From Rhodovulum sp. P5 (GTDB lineage: Bacteria; Pseudomonadota; Alphaproteobacteria; Rhodobacterales; Rhodobacteraceae): a stretch of 64,000 nucleotides of DNA. Shown here piece after piece: positions 42,408 through 52,332 of this stretch; within the stretch, counting starts at the first letter, position 1; every line of letters begins with the position of its first letter. The notes beneath the pieces were generated by a model. That model saw nothing but the letters and a program-made list of their open reading frames with translations, ran no database searches and had not been told where the DNA came from. The translations under genes were made by a program, and so were the position numbers. The stretch is from assembly GCF_002079305.1 (NCBI RefSeq), contig NZ_CP015040.1, positions 87,484-151,483 of the forward strand, in the 5' to 3' direction.

Positions 42408-43403
42408 TCATGCGCTCAGGTCGAGCAACTGCCGGCGGGTCAGCACCCCGGTCGGGTCTTCCGACCGGCTTTGTTGAAATTCGATGATGGCCGCGCGGGT
42501 CTGCGGGCCGAAAATGCCGTCAACCAGCCCCTTGTAGTGCCCAAGCGCCCGCAGCCGGTTCTGTATCGACCGCTTCGCCGACCGCGACAACGACTGTTCC
42601 AGAAGCGCCAGTTCTTCCAGCGTCTCTGTCACCGCCGCGGGCGGCGGTGGGGTATCCTCGGGAACGACGGCCGGCGCAGGGGCGGGTTCGGCTGGGGCGG
42701 GCGGCACCGGCGCGGGTGTTTCCGCCTGAACGGGGGCCGGTGGACGTTCCCGGAACCTGATCGGGCGATCCGGAATCCCGGAAACACTTGCCCCGCCGAT
42801 GGCCGCAAGTCTGCCCAGCAACTCGCCCAGTTCAATCTCTTCCCGCCCGGCGAAATCCGCGATGACCCCGCGCATATCGGCGAACGCGTCGCCCTCTGCG
42901 ATCAGGATGGGGGCCGACCCCGCAACCGGTGCCGGCGCCTTTTCGGTCCCGGTCACCCCCTGCGGCAGCTCATCGGGCAGATCGCCCCGGGTGGCAATCA
43001 CGGCGCCGCCCTGTTCGGCCTGAACCGCCATTCGGGCGAAGGCCAGGATCGGAATGGCCTGGGTGAACAGATCTGTCGGACGGTCAAGCGTCGCGCCGTC
43101 CGGCAGCACATAGGCCCGCCCCTCGAAACTGACCATCGGCACGTCGAGGTAGACAAGGCTGGCGCGGGAATCCGTTGCCTCGCGGGCAAAGCGTTTCAGG
43201 ATGGATCGCAGTTGTGCATTGGTCGGAAGATCGGCCCGCAGGGTTTCGGCGCCCATGCGCTGCAACTGGGTCTGGATCTCGTCTGCCCTTTGTGTCCCGC
43301 CTGCGACCGAGACGACCAGCGCCACGGTGCGGTCGCTTTGGGCCGCGGCGGGCAGCGCAGCCAGACACAGCGTCAGGCTTGCCAGAACGATCTTCACATA
43401 CAT
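42408..43403 (-). CDS. Exported caspase-like (degenerate) and peptidoglycan-binding protein
   Basis: 331 residues. Signal peptide to about residue 22 (PAAAQ). Residues 25-165 follow the caspase-like p20 layout (RTVALVVSVAGGTQRADEIQ, LKRFAREATDSRASLVYLDV, RAYVLPDGA), but the GHG and DACR-like catalytic His and Cys are replaced (YLDVPM, IATRGD), so it should be inactive. A long Pro/Ala linker (about 218-255) precedes a C-terminal PG_binding_1 domain (IQNRLRALGHYKGLVDGIFG, QTRAAIIEFQQS). First gene of the kinase/sensor set. Confidence 0.75.
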   Translation of the reverse strand: MYVKIVLASLTLCLAALPAAAQSDRTVALVVSVAGGTQRADEIQTQLQRMGAETLRADLPTNAQLRSILKRFAREATDSRASLVYLDVPMVSFEGRAYVLPDGATLDRPTDLFTQAIPILAFARMAVQAEQGGAVIATRGDLPDELPQGVTGTEKAPAPVAGSAPILIAEGDAFADMRGVIADFAGREEIELGELLGRLAAIGGASVSGIPDRPIRFRERPPAPVQAETPAPVPPAPAEPAPAPAVVPEDTPPPPAAVTETLEELALLEQSLSRSAKRSIQNRLRALGHYKGLVDGIFGPQTRAAIIEFQQSRSEDPTGVLTRRQLLDLSA

Positions 43404-43587
43404 CCGGTCTCCCTTCCCGGAGCATCGATGACGGCGTGCATCGCCGCGTCGTGCCCCGCGACCATGTTACACATACTCACCAGAATCCGCAGCGATTCAA
43501 TCCGGTACGGCATCGGTTCGCCGACCTTCCGGATTTACATCGGAAAAGAGACGGGCACGCCGCTCTTTCAGGCGGTGGGGCGTCGTC

Positions 43588-44253
43588 TCAGGCCCCGTCG
43601 TCTGCAAGACTGCGCTGCGTTGCCTCCTGCTCTCGCCGCCAGGAGGATCGCGTCTGATGGCGCAGCTTGACGAAACACATCGCCGCCATCATCGCGTCAT
43701 TGATCGCGTCATGCGCGGGAAGCGTGGGCAAATCCAGCGTATGTCGGATGCTGTCAAAACGCAGATCGACATGCTGATCGACCCCGCCGCGGGTCTTCCA
43801 GTCGTAATACTCTGCCGACACCTCGATCTGGCGCTGGGGCAGGGACGTGCCGATCCATCCCTTCAGATACCGGTTCACTACCGCCACGTCGAATTCGAGG
43901 TAATAGCCCACCAGCGGCGCGGGGCCGATGAAGCGCAGCAACTGGTCCAGCGCCTCGCGCACGGGCATGCCGCGCACCGCATCCAGCCGGCGGATGCGGT
44001 GCACCTTGATCGCCTCGCTGTCGAAATCGCCCTCGGCCCGGACCCGCAGCGAAAGGCGCTGACTGGCCAGAACCCGGTGGTCACGGATGCGCACCGCCCC
44101 GATCGACAGAATCTGCGCCGTCTCTGGGTCAAGGCTGGTGGTTTCCAGATCGAAGCAGACATATTCGCCCGGCGGGGCCTCATCGAACAGGAACAGATAG
44201 TCCGGCGCGGTCAGCCGCCGTTTCAGCCAGGCTTTGCGCAGCCGGTGCAGCAT
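43588..44253 (-). CDS. DnaQ-like 3'-5' exonuclease (DEDDh)
   Basis: 221 residues with ExoI FDLETTSLDP, ExoII YYLEFDVAVVN and ExoIII HDAINDAMM, giving the DEDDh set. Fits the polymerase III epsilon-like exonucleases. Starts 2 bp after the upstream DUF294 gene. This exonuclease/DUF294/acetate-permease grouping is a recurring one in marine proteobacteria. Substrate (DNA or small RNA) not determinable here. Confidence 0.92.
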   Translation of the reverse strand: MLHRLRKAWLKRRLTAPDYLFLFDEAPPGEYVCFDLETTSLDPETAQILSIGAVRIRDHRVLASQRLSLRVRAEGDFDSEAIKVHRIRRLDAVRGMPVREALDQLLRFIGPAPLVGYYLEFDVAVVNRYLKGWIGTSLPQRQIEVSAEYYDWKTRGGVDQHVDLRFDSIRHTLDLPTLPAHDAINDAMMAAMCFVKLRHQTRSSWRREQEATQRSLADDGA

Positions 44254-44255
44254 GA

Positions 44256-46073
44256 TCAGAACCGGCCCAGGTTGAAGTGGTGGCTGACGATGCCCTGGAA
44301 CTCTTTCGCCAGGCCAAGCGAATCCTTCAGCAGGTCCTTTTCAAGCTTGTGCAGGGTGGTCACGGGCACAAAGGTCGTGGCCTCCCGAAAACTGCCATCG
44401 CTGTTGAAAGAGGCCCGCACCTTCAGCCCCAGCATGAACTCGAACGCATCAACCAGATCATCGGCAAATCGGCGCTCGATGATGCCCAGATCGGCCAGAC
44501 CGGCAATCCGCGCGGGGGTATGGGTGGCGGAAATCCCGTGCTTGAGCGCCATCGCCCGCGCCCCGTGAACGATGGGAAAGATCCCCCCCTTCTTGAGGTC
44601 TAGCGCTCCGCGATGTTCGCCCCGGTCCAGTTTCAGCTGGTGGAACATGCCGATGGGCACGTCGAACGCCTCCACCGCCTTGGCAAAAATGGCAAGAAAG
44701 CCGTCATGGTCGCCAAGGATATCGTGCAGATGCGCCTTGGCCTGTTTCAGAAGTTCCGGGTTGCCCGCGGTTGCCAACGCATCGACAAAGGCGGCAAGCG
44801 AGATCATGTCCGTCTCGCTGGGGTGATGCACCCATTGCCCCAGCTTCTGGCGGAAATCGTGCATCGACACGCACCAGTCGGGGTTGGACACCATCATTCC
44901 GCCCGGACAGGGCGGAAAGCCAAAGCTTTCCAGCGCGGCCGAAAACGCGACGGCAAAGCGGCGGGCTTCCTCCAGATCATAGCCATCGGCAACGATCAGG
45001 GCGTTGTCCTGATCTGTGCGCAGGATCTGCTCGCCCCGCCCCTCGCTGCCCATGACAACCAGACAGGCATTCTCGGCCAGGCCCGCGGGGGCCAGAAACT
45101 GGAACAGCTTGGCAAAGAGTCGTTGGTTGATCTCTGACACCAGCCGGGCGATCAACGCGATCCGCGTACCGCTTTCGACCAGCGAGCCGACAAGGTCGTT
45201 CAGGCGGCTGGCGACCTCTTGCAGTTCTTCGCTGTCCCGCGCCCGTTCGACCTGAAGCAGCAGCAGATAGGACTGGTTGGACAAGAAGCCCAACAGGTCG
45301 GTGACGTCCATCACGCCGGTGATCGCACCTTGTTCACGCACGACCACGCGGCTGATCTTGTGCTTGACCATCTGGATCATGGCTTCGCTGACCGGGTCGT
45401 CAGCCTCCACCCCGATCAGGGTTTTCAGACACACCTCGCCCACCGGGGTGTCGACCGGGCGCCCCTCGATCAGCGCGCAGTCGCGCAACCGTGACGAGGT
45501 GATCAGCCCGATCACCGCGCCATCGTCCCCCGTGACCAGAACCGACATCGTGGCGTGATCGCGCATGATCCGCGCGGCCTGTGAAATCGGCGCCGTTGCG
45601 GGGATGGAGCGGGGGGCGGGATGCACCACCTTGCCCACCTTTTGCGCCAGAAGCGAGGTCGCCGTCGGGGCGGCCTGCTGCTGGGGGTGATGCGAGAGCT
45701 TCGCCGAAATGGATTTCGAGAAGAAGCTGTTGAACTCTTCGTTCTGGCGCATCAGGTCGCGGAAGGTGGCGGCGGGCAGCAGATAGATCAGCGCCTCTTC
45801 CTCGACGGTGAAGCGGCTGGCATTCTCGCCCTCGATCAGGGCGGCCACGCCAAAGGCATCTTCGGCGCCATAGACGTTGTCGGTTTCACCCCCGGTGGTC
45901 TTGTGCACGATGCCCTTGATCAGGATGAACAGCGACTGCACCGGGTCGCCCGGTTCGATCAGCACCTCGCCTTCCTGGAAATAGCCGATATCCAGCGCAT
46001 CGCTGAATTTCTGCCGCTCTGCATCGGTCAGAAGGTTGAAGGGCGGAAAGTCGAAATTGAAGAACTCGGTCAT
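44256..46073 (-). CDS. cNMP-binding, CBS pair and DUF294 nucleotidyltransferase-like protein
   Basis: 605 residues from the ATG at 46073 (MTEFFNFDFPPFN). Domains in order: cyclic-nucleotide-binding-like (about 10-130; GDPVQSLFILIKGIVHK), a CBS pair (about 155-280; DHATMSVLVTGDDGAVIGLITSS, MDVTDLLGFL), a GlnD-like nucleotidyltransferase (about 340-440; VVMGSEGRGEQILRTDQDNAL with GSxGR and DxD), and DUF294 C-terminal helices. Family members are thought to regulate by nucleotidylation or nucleotide binding. Operon position between ActP and an exonuclease suggests control of acetate/solute uptake or central carbon metabolism. Confidence 0.92.
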   Translation of the reverse strand: MTEFFNFDFPPFNLLTDAERQKFSDALDIGYFQEGEVLIEPGDPVQSLFILIKGIVHKTTGGETDNVYGAEDAFGVAALIEGENASRFTVEEEALIYLLPAATFRDLMRQNEEFNSFFSKSISAKLSHHPQQQAAPTATSLLAQKVGKVVHPAPRSIPATAPISQAARIMRDHATMSVLVTGDDGAVIGLITSSRLRDCALIEGRPVDTPVGEVCLKTLIGVEADDPVSEAMIQMVKHKISRVVVREQGAITGVMDVTDLLGFLSNQSYLLLLQVERARDSEELQEVASRLNDLVGSLVESGTRIALIARLVSEINQRLFAKLFQFLAPAGLAENACLVVMGSEGRGEQILRTDQDNALIVADGYDLEEARRFAVAFSAALESFGFPPCPGGMMVSNPDWCVSMHDFRQKLGQWVHHPSETDMISLAAFVDALATAGNPELLKQAKAHLHDILGDHDGFLAIFAKAVEAFDVPIGMFHQLKLDRGEHRGALDLKKGGIFPIVHGARAMALKHGISATHTPARIAGLADLGIIERRFADDLVDAFEFMLGLKVRASFNSDGSFREATTFVPVTTLHKLEKDLLKDSLGLAKEFQGIVSHHFNLGRF

Positions 46074-46191
46074 CGCCGGGGGCCCCTGAAAGGGAGGACC
46101 CCGGCAGGTTGACGGCACGATGCCGGTCCCGCCGGGGCCAAGTTTTGGTGCGGGTCCGGCCGCAGGATGTCGGCCGGGCCCGGGTCTTGGG

Positions 46192-47865
46192 TCAGTGGGC
46201 TGCGGCGCCTTCGGCACCCACACCGCTGAGCGAGCGGACTTCCTGCGCCTCGAACCGCGCGGCTTCGCGCTTGGCCTGTTCGGACCGGTCCAGCTTGGAG
46301 AACAGCCAGATCGCCGCGAAGGCCGTCGGGATCGAGAAGAGCGCCGGATGCTTGTAGGGGAAGATCGCCTCTTCGAAGCCGAAGATGGACACCCAGATCG
46401 TCGGCGACAGGATCACCAGCGTCAGCGCCGTCAGCAGCCCGGTGAACCCGCCGAAGAACGCACCCCAGGTCGTCAGACCCTTCCAGTACATCGACAGGAA
46501 CAGCACCGGGAAGTTCGCTGAACCGGCGATGCCGAAGGCAAGGCCCACCATGAAGGCGATGTTCTGTTTCTCGAACGCGATCCCCAGCACGATGGCGACC
46601 ACACCCAGACAGACCGTGGCGATCCGCGACACGCGGATTTCCTGCTGCTCCGTCACCTTGCCGCGTTTGAAGACCGAGGCGTAAAGGTCATGGCTGATGG
46701 CCGAGGCCCCGGCCAGCGCCAGCCCCGACACCACCGCAAGGATTGTGGCGAACGCCACGGCCGAGATGAAGCCGAGGAACAGATCGCCGCCGACCGCCTT
46801 GGCCAGATGCATCGCCGCCATGTTGCCGCCGCCCCGCAGGCCGCCATCGGCGTCGAAGAACTGCGGGTCAGAGCCGACGATGACGATGGCCGCCAGCCCC
46901 ATGGTGCAGACCACGATGAAGAAATAGCCGATGAAGCCGGTGGCGTAGAACACCGATTTGCGCGCCTCCTTGGCGTCGGACACGGTGAAAAAGCGCATCA
47001 GGATATGCGGCAGACCCGCGGTGCCGAACATCAGCGCCATTCCCAGCGAGATCGCCGAGATCGGATCGGACAGGAAGCTGCCCGGCCCCATGATGTCGTC
47101 GCCCAGCTTGTGGATCTCGGTCGCCCGGGTGGCCATCAGCTCGAAATTGAAACCGAACTGCGACAGTGCCATGATCACCATGAAGGTGCCGCCGAACAGC
47201 AGCAGGCAGGCCTTGATGATCTGCACCCAGGTGGTGGCGATCATTCCGCCGAAGGTGACGTAGACCATCATCATCACGCCCACCAGAACCACCGCATAGG
47301 CATAGTCGAGCCCGAACAGAAGCTGGATCAGCTTGCCCGCCCCGACCATCTGCGCGATCAGGTAGAGGATCACAACCGACAGGGCACCCGCCGCCGCGAG
47401 AGAGCGGATCGGCGTCTGTTCCAGCCGGAACGAGCAGATATCGGCAAAGGTGAACTTGCCCAGGTTGCGCAGGCGTTCGGCCATCATGAACAGGATGATC
47501 GGCCAGCCCACGAGAAACCCGATGGAATAGACGAACCCGTCATAGCCGCGGGCGAACACCATGCCCGACAGGCCCAGCAGCGTGGCCGCGGACATGTAGT
47601 CGCCGGCAATGGCCAGACCGTTCTGAAACCCCGTGATACCGCCGCCGGCGGTGTAGAAGTCCTTGGCCGACTTGGTGCGGCGTGCCGCCCAATAGGTGAT
47701 GCCCAGCGTGACGAACACGAACATGATGAACATCGAGATGGCCGACATGTTGACCGGCTGTTTCTCGACCTCACCTTCGATGGCACCCGCGGCCAGGGCG
47801 GGGTCGACGGCGGCCAGCGCAAGCACGGCCAGTCCGATGACGGAAAGGAGACGGGTCATGCTCAT
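46192..47865 (-). CDS. actP: Sodium:solute symporter, acetate permease ActP family
   Basis: 557 residues from the ATG at 47865 ([11 protein letters not shown]), which overlaps the DUF485 stop as ATGA. A signal-like N-terminus precedes 12-13 membrane segments typical of SSS transporters ([58 protein letters not shown]). The last motif and the DUF485 partner are characteristic of ActP, which imports acetate and some other short carboxylates with sodium or protons. Longer open frame upstream is antisense or out-of-frame DNA. Confidence 0.92.
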   Translation of the reverse strand: MSMTRLLSVIGLAVLALAAVDPALAAGAIEGEVEKQPVNMSAISMFIMFVFVTLGITYWAARRTKSAKDFYTAGGGITGFQNGLAIAGDYMSAATLLGLSGMVFARGYDGFVYSIGFLVGWPIILFMMAERLRNLGKFTFADICSFRLEQTPIRSLAAAGALSVVILYLIAQMVGAGKLIQLLFGLDYAYAVVLVGVMMMVYVTFGGMIATTWVQIIKACLLLFGGTFMVIMALSQFGFNFELMATRATEIHKLGDDIMGPGSFLSDPISAISLGMALMFGTAGLPHILMRFFTVSDAKEARKSVFYATGFIGYFFIVVCTMGLAAIVIVGSDPQFFDADGGLRGGGNMAAMHLAKAVGGDLFLGFISAVAFATILAVVSGLALAGASAISHDLYASVFKRGKVTEQQEIRVSRIATVCLGVVAIVLGIAFEKQNIAFMVGLAFGIAGSANFPVLFLSMYWKGLTTWGAFFGGFTGLLTALTLVILSPTIWVSIFGFEEAIFPYKHPALFSIPTAFAAIWLFSKLDRSEQAKREAARFEAQEVRSLSGVGAEGAAAH

Positions 47866-48173
47866 GTGGTCGCATCCTTCACGATCTGGTCGTTGAGGCG
47901 GTCGAACTCGGTATTGGCGCGGCGCACATAGATGCCCGTGGTCAGCCACGCGCCGATGATGATGGCCACGCCAATGGGAATCCCCAGCGTGGTCGTGAAC
48001 CCATCGGCGATGGGCTGCGCCAGCCAGTCGGGCCGGAAGGCGACGACCATAATGAAGCTGTAGTAGACGACGAGAACCAGCACGGACAGGGTCACGGCAA
48101 ACCGCCCCCGCCTGCGTGTCAGTTCGTCGAAACGCGGGTCTTGCTTGACCCGCGCGTACACGGTCTCGGGCAT
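47862..48173 (-). CDS. DUF485 membrane protein (ActP partner)
   Basis: 103 residues from the ATG at 48173, preceded by agggaga. Two membrane helices (about 27-50 and 65-90) with the short motif [22 protein letters not shown] seen in DUF485 (YjcH) proteins. It is the standard small partner encoded before actP. Function unknown. Confidence 0.9.
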   Translation of the reverse strand: MPETVYARVKQDPRFDELTRRRGRFAVTLSVLVLVVYYSFIMVVAFRPDWLAQPIADGFTTTLGIPIGVAIIIGAWLTTGIYVRRANTEFDRLNDQIVKDATT

Positions 48174-48417
48174 TGAACATCTCCCTGAGCCTGGGGGGCC
48201 AGGCTTTTCGATTTCACAAGCGCGCCGGGCTGGCCGCGCAAGATTATTACTTCGCGGCCGCAGCAATAGGCGCGTCTCCATCCGACTTCCACCGCATGGC
48301 GCATCAAGCGGGTGCGGCAAAACGCACGCATTCAGCGCGCCACGCGGTGCAATTGCGTTGCGTTTCGAAAGCGTCAGAAGATTGCAGCCAAGGCCGTCAC
48401 CGAAGACGGCGCCCCCT

Positions 48418-49659
48418 TCAAAAGCCGGTATCCACCGTCACTTCGGCGGGGCGCGTGGTCGAGACGATACGACCATCCGATATCACGGCAAGGCGGGCGG
48501 GACGCAGGCGCAGCGCCTCGACCGGGTCGGGGGCATCCAGCACCACAAGGCTTCCCCGCTTGCCCGGGCTGAGTCCGAAGTCGAGCCCCATGATCCGGGC
48601 GGGCGTCTCCGTTACCATTTCAAAGGCCGCGCGCATCTCGTCGGGTGCGGTCATCAGGCCCACATGCAGGCCCATATGGGCAACGTCGAGCATGTCGCCA
48701 GACCCCAGCGGATACCAGGGATCGCGCACGCAATCCTGCCCGAAGGCCACGGTCACACCCGCGGCGCGCAGTTCCGGCACGCGCGTCATGCCCCGCCGTT
48801 TGGGATAGCTGTCCATCCGCCCCTGCAAGGTGATGTTGATCAAGGGGTTGGGGATGGCGGCGACGTCTGCCTCCGCGATCAGCGGAAGGAGCTTCGCCAC
48901 ATAGTAATTGTCCATCGAATGCATCGACGTCAGGTGAGAGCCCGCAACCCGCCCCTGCAACCCGCAGCGGAGCGTCTCGGCCGCCAGCGTTTCGATGTGA
49001 CGGCTGTTGGGATCGTCACTTTCGTCGCAATGCAGATCGACACGCAGCCCCCGATCCGCCGCCAGTTCGCAGGCCGCCCGGACAGAGGCCGTGCCGTCCG
49101 CCATCGTACGCTCGAAATGCGGAATGCCGCCCACCACATCGACGCCCGCATCAAGCGCCCGGATCACCTGTGCCTCGGCCCCCGGCGCGCGAAACCATCC
49201 ATCCTGCGGGAAAGCGACCAGTTGCAGATCCAGCACGCCCCGCACATGATCGCGCACCTCCAGCAACGCCTCGACCGTGGCAAAGCTCTGGTCGGTCACG
49301 TCCACATGGGAGCGGATGGCAAGGATGCCCTTGCCGATGGCCTGCCGGCAATAGTCCAGTGCGCGGGCGATGATCTCTTCCCGGGTCTGCACCTGCTTCA
49401 ACTCGCGCCAGAGCGCGATGCCCTCCAGCAAGGTGCCCGAGGCGTTGATCCGGGGCCGGCCATAGGACAGCGTCGCATCCATGTGGAAATGCGCGTCGAC
49501 GAAGGGTTGTGTGACCAACTTGCCCGTGGCGTCGATGATGCGGCCTGCGTCGCTTGCGATGCCGGGTTCCACCGCCGTGAAGCGCCCCTTTGCGATGGCG
49601 ATATCGGCCTGCGTGCCGTCGGGCAGGATGCCACCCTTGACCAGAATATCCATGCTCAT
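48418..49659 (-). CDS. Cytosine-deaminase-like amidohydrolase
   Basis: 413 residues. Metal-site motifs: FVDAHFHMDATLSYG (HxH), HCDESDD (His and catalytic Glu), and FGQDCVRDPWYPLGSGDM (metal-binding Asp). This matches CodA-like deaminases, but CodA of E. coli has FGHDDV; the second Asp, which helps define the substrate, is Cys here. Substrate is therefore unlikely to be certain cytosine; related enzymes deaminate other nucleobases or their analogues. It overlaps the ABC ATPase gene by ATGA and is the last gene of the import operon. Confidence 0.85.
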   Translation of the reverse strand: MSMDILVKGGILPDGTQADIAIAKGRFTAVEPGIASDAGRIIDATGKLVTQPFVDAHFHMDATLSYGRPRINASGTLLEGIALWRELKQVQTREEIIARALDYCRQAIGKGILAIRSHVDVTDQSFATVEALLEVRDHVRGVLDLQLVAFPQDGWFRAPGAEAQVIRALDAGVDVVGGIPHFERTMADGTASVRAACELAADRGLRVDLHCDESDDPNSRHIETLAAETLRCGLQGRVAGSHLTSMHSMDNYYVAKLLPLIAEADVAAIPNPLINITLQGRMDSYPKRRGMTRVPELRAAGVTVAFGQDCVRDPWYPLGSGDMLDVAHMGLHVGLMTAPDEMRAAFEMVTETPARIMGLDFGLSPGKRGSLVVLDAPDPVEALRLRPARLAVISDGRIVSTTRPAEVTVDTGF

Positions 49660-50654
49660 GCGCTTTCCATTGCGTGGGCCGCCTCCGGCGCCCAGCTGAG
49701 CCAGAACCGTTTTCCGGGCAGCAGCCCCAGTGTTTCCAGTTGGTCCTCCGACACCTGCGCCTTCAGCTCCTCACCCTGCGGCCCCTCGAAATAGCAGATG
49801 ATGCTGGTGCCGGCGAATTCCTCGGACACGAACTCGGCCTCTAGGGCGTGACCGTGTGGTGCGGTCGGGCTGACCTGCATCCGATCGGCCGCCACGACGA
49901 TCTCCTGCCCCGGCCTCTCACCCGGCAGGATGTTGTTGCGGCCGACGAATTCGGCGACGAAGCGGTTCCTGGGGTTGCGGAAGATCTCTTGCGGCTTGCC
50001 GATCTGCGCGATCTCGCCATGCCCCATGATCACAACGCGGTCGGCCATGGCAAAGGCTTCCGATTGCGAATGGGTCACGTAGACGAAGGTGATGCCCAGT
50101 TCCTTCTGCAATCGCGTCAGCACGCCCTGCATCCGGATCGTCAGATGCGCGTCAAGCGCCGAGAGCGGCTCGTCCAGCAATAGCATCTGCGGTTCGGTGA
50201 CAAGACAGCGGGCCAGCGCGACGCGCTGCCGCTGCCCGCCGGACAACTGGTCGACGCGACGTTTTTCAAATCCCTTCAGACCCAGCCGTTCCAGCCACAG
50301 CATCGCGCGGCCGTGCCGGTCCATGGCAGTGACCCCCCGCATCTTCAGCCCGAATTCGACATTCTCTTTCACATTCAGGAAGGGGAACAGCGCCAGCGAC
50401 TGCCACACCATCGGGGTGTCCCGTTCATGGGCGGACACGTCGTTCATCACCCGCCCGTCGATGGTGATGGTGCCGTCCGTCGGCGCCTCCAACCCGGCAA
50501 GCATGCGCAGCGTCGTTGTCTTTCCGCAGCCCGAGGGGCCCATGATCGCCACGAACTCGCCCCGGCCGATCTCGAAATCGATGCCCTTCACGGCCTGAAC
50601 GCCGTCATAGCTCTTGCGGACGCCCTCGAAGCGGACAAGCGGATCTTCGGTCAT
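49656..50654 (-). CDS. ABC transporter ATP-binding protein (PotA family)
   Basis: 332 residues. Walker A GPSGCGKTTTLRML, Q-loop MVWQSLALFP, signature LSGGQRQRVALARC, Walker B MLLLDEPLSALD, switch His in THSQ, and a C-terminal TOBE-like domain (about 240-330). Energises the two permeases encoded upstream. PotA-type naming reflects the family, not a proven polyamine substrate. Confidence 0.95.
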   Translation of the reverse strand: MTEDPLVRFEGVRKSYDGVQAVKGIDFEIGRGEFVAIMGPSGCGKTTTLRMLAGLEAPTDGTITIDGRVMNDVSAHERDTPMVWQSLALFPFLNVKENVEFGLKMRGVTAMDRHGRAMLWLERLGLKGFEKRRVDQLSGGQRQRVALARCLVTEPQMLLLDEPLSALDAHLTIRMQGVLTRLQKELGITFVYVTHSQSEAFAMADRVVIMGHGEIAQIGKPQEIFRNPRNRFVAEFVGRNNILPGERPGQEIVVAADRMQVSPTAPHGHALEAEFVSEEFAGTSIICYFEGPQGEELKAQVSEDQLETLGLLPGKRFWLSWAPEAAHAMESA

Positions 50655-51430
50655 CTGGCGCTCTTTTTCAGGATGAGGAGTTGGGCCACGATCACCAGCG
50701 TCATCGAGGTCAGGAATACGACGGTGCCGATGGCGTTGATCTGCGGATCGACATTGCCCTGCAGGATCTCAAGGATCATGACCGGAACCGTCTTGTTCAG
50801 GCCCGAGACGAACCATGCCACGATGAATTCGTCGAACGACACCGCCGCGGTCAGGCACAGGGCAGAGATCAGCGCAGGCATGCAAAAGGGCAGCACGACC
50901 GCGCGCATGGCGCGCCAGGGCGATGCGCCAAGGTTCCATGCCGCAGCCTCCAGCGCCGGGTCCATCTGGCTCAGCCGCAGGCGGCAGATCGCCATGGCAA
51001 AGGGGGCGCCCATCACGGTGTGGGCGATCACGATGCCGGGCAGCGTGCCGGAAAGCCCAAGCCGGCCAAGCCAGGCCAGCATCGCCAGCCCCATGATGAC
51101 CAGCGGAATGGTCGGCGGCAGCAGGGCCAGCGCCAGATAGGCAGGCTTCCACCGGAAGCCGTAGCGGAAATCGGTATAGGCCGTGGCGAAGCCGAGCGCA
51201 GTTGACAAAACCGCGGCAGAGACGGCGACAAGGCAGGAGTTGCGGAACGCGGTCCAGACCTCGGGCCGGGCAAAGGCCGTTTCATACCAGTGGGTCGTGA
51301 ACTGGCCCAGCGGCACCGTGGGAAATCGATCCGAGTTGAACGAGAACACCATGGAGGTGAGGATCGGCGCAAAGACGAACGCGAAAAGCGCGATCAGGTA
51401 GAGCCCGAAGAGGATCTGAGAAGGACGCAT
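50651..51430 (-). CDS. ABC transporter permease (PotC family)
   Basis: 259 residues from the ATG at 51430 (MRPSQILFGLYLIALF); a longer open frame upstream is discarded since it overlaps the PotB-like gene. Six membrane helices and the EAA loop (EAAAWNLGASPWRAMRAVVLP) that contacts the ATPase. Stop overlaps the ATPase start as ATGA. Confidence 0.95.
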   Translation of the reverse strand: MRPSQILFGLYLIALFAFVFAPILTSMVFSFNSDRFPTVPLGQFTTHWYETAFARPEVWTAFRNSCLVAVSAAVLSTALGFATAYTDFRYGFRWKPAYLALALLPPTIPLVIMGLAMLAWLGRLGLSGTLPGIVIAHTVMGAPFAMAICRLRLSQMDPALEAAAWNLGASPWRAMRAVVLPFCMPALISALCLTAAVSFDEFIVAWFVSGLNKTVPVMILEILQGNVDPQINAIGTVVFLTSMTLVIVAQLLILKKSAR

Positions 51431-52272
51431 CACTTCCGCTTCCCGTAGGCCGCGCCCACCGCGGCGAAGGCCACCGTGAACAGCGTGACGATCATCATCA
51501 CGGCCACCACCGCCGCGCGGGGCCATTGCTGGCCGGATTTGGTGGTATCGATGATCAGGATCGACAGGGTCGGCGGTTTCGAACCCCCAAGGTAGAAGGG
51601 GGACACGAAATCCCCGAACGACAGGATGAAGGCAAAGACGAAGCCCACGATCAGCCCGACCTTTGCGGCCGGGATGATCACGCGAAACAGCGTCTCCTTC
51701 GGCGAGGCGCCCAGATTCCAGGCCGCCTCGATCAGGTTGCGGTCGATCGAGGCAAGGCTGAAGGTCTGCAGGATCACGACAAGCGGCAGCACCAGTGTCA
51801 GATAGCCGACCATCGCACCAAAGCCCGAATTGAGCATCGTGAACGGCCCGATCCCCACTTCGCCAAGCACCGCGTTGATCGGCCCGCTTTCGGCCAGCAG
51901 CACCTGCCAGGCGTAGATGCGCACGAGATAAGAGGTGAAGAAGGGAACGATCAGGAAGAAGATCGCCCAGCGGCGCGCGGTTTCCGACATGCGGAACGCC
52001 AGCGAGAAAGAGGCCGGAAAGGCCACAAGGCTCGCCAGCGTGGCGGCCAGAGAGGCGCGCCAGAGCGTGATCCAGTAGGCATCCGAGAAATAGCTGCGGG
52101 ACAGCATCCTGTCCCAGTTGTCGAACACGAAATCGGGCTGCATCCGGTAATTGCGGACCAGCCAGAACGACATCGCCACCATCAGGACCAGCGGCCCCAC
52201 GAAGAACAGACCCTGCCAGATCAACAGCGGCAGACGCCAGACAAGGGGATAGGCTTCGAAACGCTTGCGCAT
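51430..52272 (-). CDS. ABC transporter permease (PotB family)
   Basis: 280 residues. Starts MRKRFEAYPLVWRLPLLIWQ. About six membrane helices and an EAA loop (EAAWNLGASPKETLFRVIIP). Stop overlaps the next ATG by one base (TGATG). Lies 60 bp after the binding-protein gene. Confidence 0.95.
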   Translation of the reverse strand: MRKRFEAYPLVWRLPLLIWQGLFFVGPLVLMVAMSFWLVRNYRMQPDFVFDNWDRMLSRSYFSDAYWITLWRASLAATLASLVAFPASFSLAFRMSETARRWAIFFLIVPFFTSYLVRIYAWQVLLAESGPINAVLGEVGIGPFTMLNSGFGAMVGYLTLVLPLVVILQTFSLASIDRNLIEAAWNLGASPKETLFRVIIPAAKVGLIVGFVFAFILSFGDFVSPFYLGGSKPPTLSILIIDTTKSGQQWPRAAVVAVMMIVTLFTVAFAAVGAAYGKRK

Positions 52273-52332
52273 CCTGGGCTTTCGCGGGCAGTGGGCGCGC
52301 CGGTAAAGACCCGTCGCGCCAGACCGGTTGGA

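Noticed and set aside
40133..43403. Type VI secretion regulator set (PpkA-like kinase)
   Set aside because: No Tss/Tag structural genes nearby and the kinase lacks a vWA domain.
47866..48180. N-terminal extension of the ActP frame
   Set aside because: It covers the DUF485 gene in another frame; the ATGA overlap at 47862-47865 marks the real start.
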